A stretch of DNA of 64,000 nucleotides from Albimonas marina (GCF_029223255.1 NZ_JARHUC010000003.1:62001-126000), one strand, 5' to 3'. Positions 35,500 through 45,450 are shown, counted from the first letter of the stretch. The notes: a model not told the origin generated them from the letters alone. Program-made: numbers and translations.

Positions 35500-37353
35500 T
35501 CACGTCTGCAGCACGTAGGTCCCCGGCGCGTCGCACAGCGGCGGCAGGTCGGCCTCGGGGCGGCCCATCGGCGGGGGCGCGACGCGGGGGGCGGAGCGCT
35601 CGGCGAGCCAGTCGAACCAGGCGGGCCACCACGAGCCCTCCTGCATCTCCGCCGCCTCCAGCCACTGGTCCGGGGTGCGCCAGGGATCGTGCGCCGCCGT
35701 CGACAGCAGCCGGAAGCGGCGGTGCGGATGCCCGGGCTCGGAGACGATGCCCGCGTTGTGCCCGCCCGAGGTGAGCGCGAAGGTCACGTCCGCGTCGAAC
35801 AGCAGATGCGCCTTGTAGACCGAGCGCCAGGGCGCGACGTGGTCCGTCTCGGTCCCCACCGCGAAGACCGGCACGCGGATGTCCGACAGCGCCACCGCCG
35901 CCCCGTCCACCTCGTAGCGCCCGGCCGAGAGGCTGTTCTCCAGGAACAGGCGGCGCAGGTACTCGGAATGCATCCGGTAGGGCATCCGGGTGGCGTCCGC
36001 GTTCCAGGCCATCAGGTCCGACGACGGCGCCCGCTCCCCCATCAGGTACTCGCGCGTGATCCGCGACCACACCAGGTCGTTCGAGCGCAGGATCTGGAAG
36101 GCGCCGGCCATCTGCGCGCTCTCGAGCACCCCCTGCTCCCACATCATGTCCTCGAGGAAGGCGATCTGGCTGTCGTTGATGAACAGCATCAGCTCGCCCG
36201 CTTCCGAGAAATCCGCCTGCGCCGCCAGCAGGGTCATCGAGGCGAGCCGCTCGTCCCCGTCCCGCGCCATCGCGGCCGCGGCGATGGTCAGCAGCGTGCC
36301 CCCCAGGCAGTAGCCCGCGGCATGGGCCTGCCTGGCGCCGGTGATCTCCAGCGCCGCCTCCAGCGCCGCGAGGAAGCCGTCCTCGCGGTAGTCGTCCATG
36401 CCGAGGTCGCGATCCTTCGAGGTCGGGTTCAGCCAGGAGATCGCGAAGACCGTGTGCCCCCGCGCGACCAGGTGGCGGATCAGCGAGTTCTCGGGCCGCA
36501 GGTCGAGGATGTAGTATTTCATGATCCAGGCCGGGACGATCAGCACCGGCTCGGGGTGCACCGTCCCGGTGGTCGGCGAATACTGGATCAGCTCCATCAG
36601 CCGGGTGCGCAGCACCACCTTGCCCGGCGTGACCGCGACCTGCTCGCCCGGCGTGTAGGCCGGATCGCGCGGCGCGGGGCGGCCGGAGATCACCCGCTCG
36701 AAATCCTCCTGCCAGTTGCGCGCGCCCTGCAGGAGGTTGCGCCCCCCCGTCTCGCGCGTCTTCTCCAGCACCTCGGGATTGGTCCAGAAGAAGTTGGCGG
36801 GCGAGACCACGTCCAGCATCTGGCGCGCGGCGAAGCTGATCGCGGCCTCGTGGCCGGGCGTCACGCCGCGCACGCCGGTGGTGGCGTTCCACCACCACTG
36901 CTGGGTCAGCAGGAAGGCCTGGTGCATCAGGTTGTAGGGCGGCTTGTGCCAGCCGGGCGCGGCGAAGCGGCGGTCATGCTCCAGCGGCTCGATGCAGGGC
37001 TCGGAGCGGCCGCCCGACATCGCGCAGGTCGCGAGGTAACGCTGCAGGCGCAGGGTCTTGCGCATCGCCTTCTCGGCCAGGAGCATCCGCTTGCCGGGCG
37101 AGGCTGCGAGGTGCACCGCCCAGTCCGACCAGATCGCCAGCAGCGCGGCGGGCGACAGGCCCATCGTGGCCCGCGCCATCAACGCGTGAAGCGAGCGGTC
37201 GAAGACCTCCCCCAGCGCCTCCGCGGCGTGGGAGACGTCCTCGGGCGCCACCTCCGGCGCCGGGGGCGCGGGCGGGCGGCGGCGGGGGCGGCGGCCGGGA
37301 GCGGCGGGTTCGACCAGGGATAGCGGGGCGGGGGACTTGGACGGGGACGTCAT
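35500..37353 (-). CDS. phaC: Class I polyhydroxyalkanoate synthase PhaC
   Basis: 617 residues. N-terminal PhaC domain (HPPYN-like KPPYNLMHQAFLLTQQWWWN; WQEDFERVISGRPAPRD), then the alpha/beta-hydrolase core with the catalytic Cys349 in the lipase-like box AGYCLGG, catalytic Asp in AVGTETDHVAPWRS and His in TSGGHNAGIVSEP. It polymerises hydroxyacyl-CoA into storage polyester at granules. Start ATG 37353 has CGGAGATCCGAG before it. Divergent from the exporter operon; the phasin gene is 5 kb away on the other strand. Confidence 0.96.
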   Translation of the reverse strand: MTSPSKSPAPLSLVEPAAPGRRPRRRPPAPPAPEVAPEDVSHAAEALGEVFDRSLHALMARATMGLSPAALLAIWSDWAVHLAASPGKRMLLAEKAMRKTLRLQRYLATCAMSGGRSEPCIEPLEHDRRFAAPGWHKPPYNLMHQAFLLTQQWWWNATTGVRGVTPGHEAAISFAARQMLDVVSPANFFWTNPEVLEKTRETGGRNLLQGARNWQEDFERVISGRPAPRDPAYTPGEQVAVTPGKVVLRTRLMELIQYSPTTGTVHPEPVLIVPAWIMKYYILDLRPENSLIRHLVARGHTVFAISWLNPTSKDRDLGMDDYREDGFLAALEAALEITGARQAHAAGYCLGGTLLTIAAAAMARDGDERLASMTLLAAQADFSEAGELMLFINDSQIAFLEDMMWEQGVLESAQMAGAFQILRSNDLVWSRITREYLMGERAPSSDLMAWNADATRMPYRMHSEYLRRLFLENSLSAGRYEVDGAAVALSDIRVPVFAVGTETDHVAPWRSVYKAHLLFDADVTFALTSGGHNAGIVSEPGHPHRRFRLLSTAAHDPWRTPDQWLEAAEMQEGSWWPAWFDWLAERSAPRVAPPPMGRPEADLPPLCDAPGTYVLQT

Positions 37354-37523
37354 CTCGGATCTCCGAGCCGGGGGCGGCGTGCCGGACCGGCACGTCGGGC
37401 AATCTGCCCCTCCAGATGGGGTCGCGCCTTGATGCACCGCAATGCGACCCCGGGCGGCGACGGCTATTTCAGGGCGAAACCACGGGCCGGCCCCGGGCCG
37501 GAGGAGAATCGGAGACCGCCGAC

Positions 37524-38516
37524 ATGACCCTGCGCATCGGGCGCCTTCTGCTGATCGCCGCCGCGCTCCTGGCCGCGGGCTACGCCGCGCTGGCCTGGTT
37601 CCAGACCGGCGACGGCCTGCCCGAGGGGCTCGCCCAGGGCCCCGGCCGGCTGGAGGCGGTGCAGGTCGACATCGCCCCGCCCCGCGCTGGCCGCGTGGTC
37701 GAGGTCGACGCGCGCGAGGGCGACCGGGTGGCGGCGGGCGACAAGCTCGCCCGGCTCGATACCGCCGAGCTGGAGGCCTCGCTGGACCGGGCGGAGGCGG
37801 AGGCGGCGCTGTCGCGCGAAAGCCTCGCCCAGGCCGAGGCGCAGGTGGCGCTGCGCGAGAGCGAGACGCACCTCGCGCTGCACGAATACGAGCGCGCCGC
37901 CTCGCTGGTCGAGAAGGGGCACGCCTCGCAGGCGACGCTCGACGCCCGCCGCTCCGCCCGCGACGTGGCCCAGGCGGCGGAGCGGGCGGCCCGCGCCCAG
38001 GTCGCCACCGCCTGGCGAGCCATCGCCGCGGCCGAGGCGGAGGTGCGCCGCATCGTCTCGCTGATCGGGGATTCCACCCTCGTCGCCCCGGCCGACGGCC
38101 GCGTGCTCTACCGCCTGGTCGAGCCGGGCGAGGTGGTCGGCGCCGGCCAGCCGGTGCTGGTGCTGCTGGACCTGGGCGACGTCTACATGGAGATCTTCCT
38201 CTCCGCCCGGGAGGCCGCGCGGACCGCCATCGGGGCCGAGGCGCGCATCGTCCTCGACGCCTTCCCCGAGGCCGCGATCCCCGCCGCCGTCAGCTTCGTC
38301 GCCCCCGAGGCGCAGTTCACCCCCAAGCAGGTGGAGACCCGCGACGAGCGGGAGAAGCTGGTGTTCCGGGTGCGCGTGCGCGTGCCGCCGACGCTGGTGG
38401 CGGCCTATTTCGACCGGGTGAAGACCGGCATGCGCGGCGTCGCCTGGGTGAAGATCGACCCCGACGCCGAGTGGCCCGAGGCGCTGGCCGATCCGGTCGC
38501 GGAGCCCGCCGAGTGA
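37524..38516 (+). CDS. HlyD-family membrane fusion protein (YhiI-like)
   Basis: 330 residues. Signal anchor at about 5-25, first lipoyl half around VQVDIAPPRAGRVVEVDARE, a long coiled coil (ELEASLDRAEAEAALSRESL through AERAARAQVATAWRAIAAAE), second lipoyl half DSTLVAPADGRVLYRLVEPG and a beta-barrel. It is the periplasmic adaptor of the following ABC exporter. ATG 37524 with GGAG upstream; the stop overlaps the next start (GTGA). Confidence 0.92.
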   Translation: MTLRIGRLLLIAAALLAAGYAALAWFQTGDGLPEGLAQGPGRLEAVQVDIAPPRAGRVVEVDAREGDRVAAGDKLARLDTAELEASLDRAEAEAALSRESLAQAEAQVALRESETHLALHEYERAASLVEKGHASQATLDARRSARDVAQAAERAARAQVATAWRAIAAAEAEVRRIVSLIGDSTLVAPADGRVLYRLVEPGEVVGAGQPVLVLLDLGDVYMEIFLSAREAARTAIGAEARIVLDAFPEAAIPAAVSFVAPEAQFTPKQVETRDEREKLVFRVRVRVPPTLVAAYFDRVKTGMRGVAWVKIDPDAEWPEALADPVAEPAE

Positions 38517-41233
38517 GCCCGACCTCGTCTCCTGTCCCGCCCCCGATGCGCATCGAGGGCGTGCGCCACCGCTACGGCAAGGTCGAGGCGCTGGCGGGGC
38601 TCGACCTCGAGATCCCCGCGGGCGTGCTGGCGGGGGTGATCGGCCCCGACGGGGTGGGCAAGTCGACCCTGCTGGGCCTGGTCGCCGGCGCCCGCAAGCT
38701 GCAGGCCGGGCGGATCGAGGCGCTGGGGGGCGAGATGGGCTCGGGCGCGCATCGCCGGCGGGTCGCCTCGCGCATCGCCTACATGCCCCAGGGGCTGGGG
38801 CGGAACCTCTATTCCGAGCTCTCGGTGCGGGAGAACCTGGAGTTCTTCGGCCGCCTCTTCGGGCAGGGCCGGGCCGAGCGGGACCGGCGCATCGCGAGCC
38901 TGCTCGCCGCGACCGGCCTCGCGCCCTTTCCGGACCGGCCCGTCGGAAAGCTCTCGGGCGGCATGAAGCAGAAGCTGGGCCTGTGCTGCGCGCTGATCCA
39001 CGACCCCGACCTGCTGATCCTGGACGAGCCGACGACGGGGGTGGACCCGCTGGCCCGCGGCCAGTTCTGGGACCTGGTGGGCGAGATCCGCGCCCGGCGG
39101 CCGGGCATGTCGGTGATCGTGTCGACCGCCTACATGGACGAGGCCGCGCGCTTCGACTGGCTGGCGGCAATGGACGCGGGCCGCGTCATCGCCACGGGCA
39201 CGCCCGCCGAACTGGTGGCGCGCGCGGGCGCCGAGGACCTCGAGGCCGCCTTCCGCGCCCTGCGCCCCGGCCCGAGGGAGGCCGCCCTGGCCATCCCCCC
39301 GCGCCAGGACGGCGACGGCGACCTGGTGATCGAGGCCCGCGGCCTGACCCGCCGCTTCGGCGACTTCGCCGCCGTCGACGGCGTGGATTTCGAGATCCGC
39401 CGCGGCGAGATCTTCGGCTTCCTGGGCTCCAACGGCTGCGGCAAGTCCACCACCATGAAGATGCTCTGCGGCCTGCTGCCCCCGACCGAGGGCGAGGCCC
39501 GCGTCTTCGGCCGCCCCGTCGACGGTCGCGGCGGGCGCGAGGCGCGCCGGCGCCTGGGCTACATGAGCCAGGCCTTCTCCCTCTACGGCGAGCTGACCGC
39601 GCGGCGGAACCTCGACCTGCACGCCCGCCTGTTCGAGCTGCCCGCGAAGACCCGCCGCGCCCGCATCGCCGAGCTGGTGGAGCGCTTCGGCCTCTCAGCC
39701 CATCTCGACCAGCGCGCCGACGCCCTGCCGCTGGGGGTGCGCCAGCGCCTGTCGCTGGCCGTCGCCGTGATCCACGAGCCGCCCCTCCTGATCCTGGACG
39801 AGCCGACCTCGGGCGTGGACCCGGATGCGCGCGACGACTTCTGGCGGCTACTGGCGGAGATGGCGCGCGAGAAGGGGGTGACCATCTTCGTCTCGACCCA
39901 CTTCATGGCCGAGGCGGAGCTGTGCGACCGCGTGGCCCTGATGCATGCCGGCCGGGTGCTGGCCTGCGACGCGCCCGCCGCCATCGTGGCCGCCGCGGGG
40001 GCCGAGAGCTTCGAGGAGGCCTTCGTCGCCCATCTGCGCGCCGCGCTGGGCCCCCAGCCCGAGGCGCCGCCGCCGCCCGCGCGCGAGGACGTCGCGCCCC
40101 CGCCCTCGGGCTGGTTCTCGCCCACCCGCTTCGCCGCCTTCGCGGCGCGCGAGACGCTGGAGCTGACGCGGGATCCGATCCGCCTCGCCTTCGCCTTCCT
40201 GGGCTCGGCGATCCTGCTGACGGTGTTCTGCTTCGGCATCACGCTCGACGTCGAGGACCTGCGCTTCGTGGCCCTCGACCAGGACCGCACGCCCCAGAGC
40301 CGCGCCTATGTCGCGGCCTTCGAGGGCTCGCGCTATTTCGCCGAAGGCCCGCCGGTGGAGACGCCGGCAGAGGCGAGGCGGGCGCTGGTGGAGGGGCGCG
40401 CCTCGCTGATGCTGGAGATCCCGCCCGGCTTCGGCCGCGCGCTGGAACGCGGCGACGCGCCCGAGGTGCTGGCGGTGGTCGACGGCGCGGTGCCCTACAA
40501 GGGCGAGACGGTGGAGAGCTACGTGGCCGGCATCCACGCGGCCCACCTCGCGGAGCTCGCCCGCGCGGCGGGGGAGCGCGCGGCCGCCCCCGCCACGATC
40601 GAGACGCGCTTCCGCTACAACCCCGGGTTCGAGAGCCTGGCGGCCATGGCCCCCGCCATGCCCGCGCTGCTGCTGATCCTGTTGCCGGCGATTCTGACCG
40701 CCGTCTCGGTCACGCGGGAGCGAGAGCTGGGCACCATCGCCAACTTCCACGCCACCCCCGCGACCCGGCTGGAGTTTCTGCTGGGCAAGCAGGCGCCCTA
40801 CGTGGGGGTCGCCTTCGTGAACTTCCTGCTGCTGTCGGTGATGATCGCGGGCGTCTTCGGCGTGCCGCTGAAGGGGGGCGCGCTTCCGCTGGCGGTGGGG
40901 GCGCTGCTGTATGTGTGGGCCACCACCTCCTACGGGCTGGTGATGGCGACGCTGGTCTCGAACCAGGTGGCGGCGGTCTTCGCGACCGCGCTCAGCTCGC
41001 TGATCCCGACCCTGCAGTTCTCGGGTCTGCTGCAGCCGGTCTCGACGCTCGACGGGGGGGCGCGGGCCATCGGCACGCTGTGGCCGGCGGGGTGGTTCCT
41101 GCATCTCAACGTCGGCGCCTTCGCCAAGGGATTGGGATGGGCGGGGCTCTGGCCCGACGTGCTGGCGCTGGCGCTGTTCGGGCCGGCGCTGCTGGGCCTC
41201 GCGGCGCTGCTCCTGAAGGGGCAGGAGCGATGA
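38513..41233 (+). CDS. Fused ABC-ABC-permease exporter subunit (RbbA/YhiH-like)
   Basis: 906 residues. First ATPase domain: Walker A GPDGVGKST, signature LSGGMKQKL, Walker B LLILDEPTTGVDP. Second: GSNGCGKST, LPLGVRQRL (degenerate signature), LLILDEPTSGVDP. An ABC-2 permease follows from about 535, with TM helix SAILLTVFCFGITLDV, a large periplasmic loop and five more helices. The fused layout matches RbbA-type proteins of YhiI-RbbA-YhhJ systems. Substrate unknown. Start GTG 38513 overlaps the upstream stop; an ATG at 38546 is the alternative. Confidence 0.92.
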   Translation: MSPTSSPVPPPMRIEGVRHRYGKVEALAGLDLEIPAGVLAGVIGPDGVGKSTLLGLVAGARKLQAGRIEALGGEMGSGAHRRRVASRIAYMPQGLGRNLYSELSVRENLEFFGRLFGQGRAERDRRIASLLAATGLAPFPDRPVGKLSGGMKQKLGLCCALIHDPDLLILDEPTTGVDPLARGQFWDLVGEIRARRPGMSVIVSTAYMDEAARFDWLAAMDAGRVIATGTPAELVARAGAEDLEAAFRALRPGPREAALAIPPRQDGDGDLVIEARGLTRRFGDFAAVDGVDFEIRRGEIFGFLGSNGCGKSTTMKMLCGLLPPTEGEARVFGRPVDGRGGREARRRLGYMSQAFSLYGELTARRNLDLHARLFELPAKTRRARIAELVERFGLSAHLDQRADALPLGVRQRLSLAVAVIHEPPLLILDEPTSGVDPDARDDFWRLLAEMAREKGVTIFVSTHFMAEAELCDRVALMHAGRVLACDAPAAIVAAAGAESFEEAFVAHLRAALGPQPEAPPPPAREDVAPPPSGWFSPTRFAAFAARETLELTRDPIRLAFAFLGSAILLTVFCFGITLDVEDLRFVALDQDRTPQSRAYVAAFEGSRYFAEGPPVETPAEARRALVEGRASLMLEIPPGFGRALERGDAPEVLAVVDGAVPYKGETVESYVAGIHAAHLAELARAAGERAAAPATIETRFRYNPGFESLAAMAPAMPALLLILLPAILTAVSVTRERELGTIANFHATPATRLEFLLGKQAPYVGVAFVNFLLLSVMIAGVFGVPLKGGALPLAVGALLYVWATTSYGLVMATLVSNQVAAVFATALSSLIPTLQFSGLLQPVSTLDGGARAIGTLWPAGWFLHLNVGAFAKGLGWAGLWPDVLALALFGPALLGLAALLLKGQER

Positions 41234-42369
41234 TGGGCCGGGCGAGGCGCATCTTCTGGCTGGGGCTGAAGGAGATCCTGAGCCTGCGCCGCGACATCGC
41301 CATGTCGCTGCTGCTGGTCTGGGCCTTCTCGGCCGCGGTCTACGTCGACGCCACCGGCAAGACCGGCTCGGTCAACAACGTCTCGGTCGCGGTGGTGGAC
41401 GAGGACCGCTCCGCCCTCTCCCGCGCGCTGGTCGCGGGGCTGCGCCCGCCGGAGTTCCAGCCCCCGGTCGAGATCCCCGCCGTCCAGGCGGACGCGGCGA
41501 TGGACGCGGGCGACTACCTCTTCGTCATCTCGATCCCGCCGCGGTTCGAGGCGGACCTGCTCTCCGCCCTCTCGACCGGGCGCGGCCCCGAGATCCAGGT
41601 GCTGGTCGACGCGACGGCCATGGAGCAGGCGGGGCTGGGCGCGGGCTACATCGCGCAGATCCTGGGCGACGAGATCGGCCGCTTCGCCGCCGGCCGCCAG
41701 GTCGAGGCGGCGCCGGAGATACGGCTCGTCACCCGCTCGGCGTTCAATCCCAACCGCGACCCGGTGCAGTTCCAGGGGGTCACCAGCCTGATCGGCCACA
41801 TCACCATCCTGTCGGTGATCCTCGCCGGCGCCGCCCTGATCCGGGAGCGCGAGCACGGCACGCTGGAGCATCTGCTGGCCATGCCCCTCTCGCCCTTCGA
41901 GATCGCGGCCGCGAAGATCTGGGCGAACGCCGCGGTGGTGCTGGCCGCCGCCACCCTCTCGATGCTGCTGCTGGTGGAGGGGGCGCTGGGGGTCGAGGTC
42001 GCGGGCTCCCGTCTCCTCTTCCTCGCGGGCTGCGTGGTCTACCTGTTCTCGACCACGGCGCTGGGCATGTTCCTCGCCACCGCCGCGCGCTCGATGGCGC
42101 AGTTCGCGCTGCTGTTCTTCCTGGTGATCCTGCCGATGCAGCTTCTCTCGGGCGCCGAGACCCCGATCGAGGGCCAGCCGGACTGGCTGCAGCCGTTCAC
42201 GCTGCTGCTGCCCTCGCGTCATTTCGTCTCGATGGCGCAGGCGGTGATCTTCAAGGGGGCGGGCTTCGACGTGGTCTGGCCGCAGTTCCTGGCGCTGGGC
42301 CTTATGGGACTGGTGCTTCTGGGCCTCAGCCTCGCGCGGTTCCGCGCGACGGTGGCGGCGGAGCGCTAG
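41230..42369 (+). CDS. ABC-2 type permease (YhhJ-like)
   Basis: 379 residues. TM1 DIAMSLLLVWAFSAAVYVDA, a periplasmic loop of ~150 residues, then five helices including SLIGHITILSVILAGAALIR and the ABC-2 coupling segment EREHGTLEHLLAMPLSPFEI. Second permease half of the exporter. ATG 41230 overlaps the fused-subunit stop (ATGATG), so the three genes are translationally coupled. Confidence 0.92.
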   Translation: MMGRARRIFWLGLKEILSLRRDIAMSLLLVWAFSAAVYVDATGKTGSVNNVSVAVVDEDRSALSRALVAGLRPPEFQPPVEIPAVQADAAMDAGDYLFVISIPPRFEADLLSALSTGRGPEIQVLVDATAMEQAGLGAGYIAQILGDEIGRFAAGRQVEAAPEIRLVTRSAFNPNRDPVQFQGVTSLIGHITILSVILAGAALIREREHGTLEHLLAMPLSPFEIAAAKIWANAAVVLAAATLSMLLLVEGALGVEVAGSRLLFLAGCVVYLFSTTALGMFLATAARSMAQFALLFFLVILPMQLLSGAETPIEGQPDWLQPFTLLLPSRHFVSMAQAVIFKGAGFDVVWPQFLALGLMGLVLLGLSLARFRATVAAER

Positions 42370-42481
42370 AGCTCCGCGCCCGCGGGAGTTGATCCGGGTC
42401 AAGGACGCATCGCGCGGGATGGGGAGGATGTTCCGCAACGTCCGCGCACCCCTCGCGCGGCCCGACGAGGAGGATCCTCTC

Positions 42482-42931
42482 ATGACCGCACGCAACGCCC
42501 CGCGCCCCGCGTCCCCGACCGCCCCGTTCCCGATGCCGGACCTCTCGGCGATGCCCTTCGCCGCGCTCGATCCCGCCCAGGCGGTCCAGGCGAGCCAGCG
42601 CTTCGTCTCGGCCGCGGCCGAGGCCAACGCCCACGCCCTCGACGGCATCCGGCGGATGCAGCAGCAGTGGCTTGGCTTCGTCGCCGGCCGGCTGGAGGAC
42701 GACCTCGCCACCGCGCGCGAGCTGACCGCCTGCCGCAGCCTGCCGGACATGTGGATCGTGACCCTGAAGTTCTGGGAGCGGGCGGCGCGCCAGTACGCCG
42801 AGGAGGCCGAGGTGGTCGCCTCCGAGACCGTCGACCAGGCCCGCGAAGGCGCCGAGGACCTCAAGCGCGAGGCCGCAGCCGCCGTGGGGCAGGAGGTCGA
42901 GGGGCTGGACGGGGACGCCAAGGCCGCCTGA
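42482..42931 (+). CDS. Phasin-family granule-associated protein
   Basis: 149 residues. Amphipathic Ala/Gln-rich helices: AVQASQRFVSAAAEANAHAL, GIRRMQQQWLGFVAGRLEDD, and an Ala/Glu tail (EGAEDLKREAAAAVGQEVEG). This is the phasin-2 pattern of small proteins coating PHA granules; the PHA synthase is at 35500-37353. Start ATG 42482 has GAGGAGG upstream. No PhaR or PhaZ gene in the window. Confidence 0.82.
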   Translation: MTARNAPRPASPTAPFPMPDLSAMPFAALDPAQAVQASQRFVSAAAEANAHALDGIRRMQQQWLGFVAGRLEDDLATARELTACRSLPDMWIVTLKFWERAARQYAEEAEVVASETVDQAREGAEDLKREAAAAVGQEVEGLDGDAKAA

Positions 42932-42954
42932 GCCCGGCCGATCCGCCGGCCCAC

Positions 42955-42975
42955 GGGCGCCTCGCCGAGGCGCCC
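42955..42975 (+). terminator. Terminator hairpin after the phasin gene
   Basis: 10-bp arms GGGCGCCTCG / CGAGGCGCCC with one central base (the loop would open to 3-5 nt), 24 bp after the stop. No U tract. The following 43020-43069 holds another GC-rich dyad with the repeat motif CCCGCCCGCAGGGCG (43035-43049). Confidence 0.5.
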
Positions 42976-43069
42976 GAAGCGCCGCGCAGCGGCGCCTGCG
43001 CGGCGATCGCCTGACGGCGCGCCGCAGGCGCGATCCCGCCCGCAGGGCGGCCTGCGCGACCGGCGCGGG

Positions 43070-43384
43070 CTAGAGCCGGTTCTTGAACTCGTTCACGTCC
43101 TCGTCCGGACCCGCCCCGTGGGAACGGCCGCGCCAGAAGCGCCAGATCAGCGCCAGCGCGACGGCCGAGGCGACCATCCAGGCGATCAGCAGGCCCAGCG
43201 TGCCCATCGGCGCGCCCGCATCCGGAGCGGCCAGCAGGCGCCACGCGCCCAGGCCCAGCGTCATGATCGCCGCCCCGACCGAGAAGCTGAGCAGCACGTA
43301 GCCCGACACCACCAGCTCCGCCAGCAGCAGCGCCAGCGCCAGGCCCAGCCAGATCCAGGGGTCGACCAGCCAGCTCGCCAGCAT
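43070..43384 (-). CDS. NfeD-like short membrane protein
   Basis: 104 residues with three helices: WIWLGLALALLLAELVVSGY, VLLSFSVGAAIMTLGLGAW and GLLIAWMVASAVALALIWRF. Placed 4 bp after the SPFH gene stop, the usual NfeD/stomatin pairing. It lacks the C-terminal OB domain of longer NfeD proteins. Probably scaffolds the SPFH oligomer at the inner membrane. Confidence 0.8.
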   Translation of the reverse strand: MLASWLVDPWIWLGLALALLLAELVVSGYVLLSFSVGAAIMTLGLGAWRLLAAPDAGAPMGTLGLLIAWMVASAVALALIWRFWRGRSHGAGPDEDVNEFKNRL

Positions 43385-43388
43385 CGCC

Positions 43389-44282
43389 TCAGTCCTTCGC
43401 CAGGATCGTGGCCGCGCGGGTGAAGCCGTCGGTGGCGTCGCCCGGCAGCACGATGATCTTCGAGTTCGAGGAGGCCGCCAGCCGCTGGAACGCCTCGATC
43501 TGGCGCTCGGCGATCTGGAAGCGGGCTGCGGCCTCGCCGCCCTCGGTCATGCCGTCGCGGATCAGGCGGTTCGACTCGGCGGTGGCGTTGGCGGTGACCA
43601 TCAGCGCCTCGGCCTCCTTCTGCTGCTTGTAGAGGGCGGCGTCGGCGGCGAGCTCCACCGCGCGCTTCTCGCCCTCGGCGCGCAGGATCGCGGCGCGGCG
43701 CATCCGCTCGGCCTCCAGCACCTCGGCCATGGCGCGCTGGGTCTCGGGCTTCAGCTCCACGTCGGTGATCTCGGCGCGGGAGATGTTGATGCCGTAGTCG
43801 TCGGCCGCGGCCTCCAGCGCCTGGCGGATCTCGATGTTGAGGCTCTCGCGCTCCTGTTGCACGGCGTCGAGCTCGACCTTGCCGATCTCGGCGCGCACGA
43901 GGCTCTTGATCAGGCCGATCACCAGCTCGTTGACGTTGGAGACGCGGAACACCGCGTATTCGGACTTCACGATGCGGTAGACGCAGAGCAGCTCGATCGA
44001 GAACACCACGTTGTCCCGGCTGACCACGTCGAGGCGCACGTCGGTGATGACCTGGTCGGCGATCGAGACCTTGGAGTGGACCTGGTCGAGATAGGGCACG
44101 ATCAGGTTCACGCCGGCCGCCAGCGTGCGGTGATACTTGCCCAGGCGCGTGACGACGTACTGCTCGGACTGCGGCACGATCCGAACGCCCAGGATCAGCG
44201 TGATCGCGAGGAACAGGACGACGACGACCAGCACCACCTGGCTGGCGTCGAACATCGACAGGATGGTCATCGGATCGTCCAT
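43389..44282 (-). CDS. SPFH/Band 7 (slipin/stomatin-like) membrane protein
   Basis: 297 residues. N-terminal membrane anchor (about 14-34, VVLVVVVLFLAITLILGVRI), SPFH core VPQSEQYVVTRLGKYHRTLA, GVNLIVPYLDQVHSKVSIAD, and a long coiled coil AEVLEAERMRRAAILRAEGE. Resembles slipin/QmcA proteins, which form ring assemblies in detergent-resistant membrane regions and affect FtsH. Start ATG 44282. Partner of the NfeD-like gene. Confidence 0.92.
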   Translation of the reverse strand: MDDPMTILSMFDASQVVLVVVVLFLAITLILGVRIVPQSEQYVVTRLGKYHRTLAAGVNLIVPYLDQVHSKVSIADQVITDVRLDVVSRDNVVFSIELLCVYRIVKSEYAVFRVSNVNELVIGLIKSLVRAEIGKVELDAVQQERESLNIEIRQALEAAADDYGINISRAEITDVELKPETQRAMAEVLEAERMRRAAILRAEGEKRAVELAADAALYKQQKEAEALMVTANATAESNRLIRDGMTEGGEAAARFQIAERQIEAFQRLAASSNSKIIVLPGDATDGFTRAATILAKD

Positions 44283-44577
44283 CGGCGCGCGGTCTCCCGT
44301 TTCGGTTGCCCGCGATCATATGGACGGCGCGGGGGCGGGGCGCAACGCGAAGTCCCCGGCGGCCGAGCCGGGGCGCGCCGCGGGCGCCCGCCGGCGGGGC
44401 GCGCGCCAAGGCCGCGATCGGCCGCCTCGCGCCGGCCCAGGCGCCTGGCGCGCCGCGGTTTTCCGGTCCGCGGCCCGCGCGGCGCGAGAGCCGGGACGCG
44501 GCATTACGTAACGGCATCGCTCGCATCCTCGGCATCGCGGCGTTGCCATTCGGGGTCGCGCACCCCATCCTCTGCTC

Positions 44578-45348
44578 ATGAACGGACCGAACGCGGATCG
44601 AGCGTCGGGGCCGTCGGCGCCCCAGGCGCCGGCGCTCGCGGCGGGGACCGATGGGGTCCCGACCGCGGCCGCCGCGACGGCCGCGCCCGTCTACACGCGC
44701 GCCGAGAAGCTGGCCGACGCCGCCGTCCACTGCCTGGGCGTGGCGCTGGCGCTGATGGCCGTGCCGGTGGCGATCGTGCTGGCCGCGCTGCTCGACGGCA
44801 CCGGGCCGGTGATCGCGGGCGTCTCGGTCTACGCCGCCTGCCTGCTGCTGATGCTGGGCTGTTCGGCCGCCTATCACCTGCTGCCCGCGGTGAAGCCCGC
44901 CTGGCGGGAGGCTCTGCGCCGTTTCGACCATGCCGCGATCTACCTCAAGATCGCCGCCACCCAGACGCCCTTCGCGGTGCTGATCGGGGGGGCGGGGGCG
45001 GCCTGGCTGCTGGGCTCGGTCTGGGTCGCGGCGCTGGGGGGCGCCGCGCTGCGCATCTTCTGGCCGCGGGGGTTCCGCCGGCTCGCCGTGCCCTTCTACC
45101 TGGCGCTGGGCTGGGCGGGCATGGCCCTGTTCTGGCCCGGCGCGGGGGAGGAGGCGCTGGCGCTCGCGACCGTGGTCCTGGTGATCGTGGGGGGCGTGCT
45201 CTACACCCTCGGCGTGCCCTTCCTGCTGGCCGAGAAGCTGAGGTTTCACAACGCCATCTGGCACGGGTTCGTGCTGGTCGCGACCTTCGTCTTCTACGCC
45301 GCCGTCCTGTCCGAGATGGGCCTGCGCGCCGTCGCCGCTCCGGTGTGA
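44578..45348 (+). CDS. Hemolysin III / PAQR-type membrane protein
   Basis: 256 residues with seven helices after a ~35-residue Ala/Pro N-terminus. Conserved family residues: EKLADAAVHCLGVALALMA (E and H), SAAYHLLPAV, RRFDHAAIYLKIAATQTPF and HNAIWHGFVLVATFVFYAAV, the putative metal-binding set of PAQR hydrolases. Despite the name, hemolysis is not established for most members. Start ATG 44578. Confidence 0.9.
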   Translation: MNGPNADRASGPSAPQAPALAAGTDGVPTAAAATAAPVYTRAEKLADAAVHCLGVALALMAVPVAIVLAALLDGTGPVIAGVSVYAACLLLMLGCSAAYHLLPAVKPAWREALRRFDHAAIYLKIAATQTPFAVLIGGAGAAWLLGSVWVAALGGAALRIFWPRGFRRLAVPFYLALGWAGMALFWPGAGEEALALATVVLVIVGGVLYTLGVPFLLAEKLRFHNAIWHGFVLVATFVFYAAVLSEMGLRAVAAPV

Positions 45349-45450
45349 TCCCGCCGCGGCGCCGCGAGAGCGGACGCCGGCGCCCTTGATCCTGCGCGCG
45401 CGGGCACGATCTGGAAGGGCCTGAGATTTCACGCCCCACCGGGAGAGACC

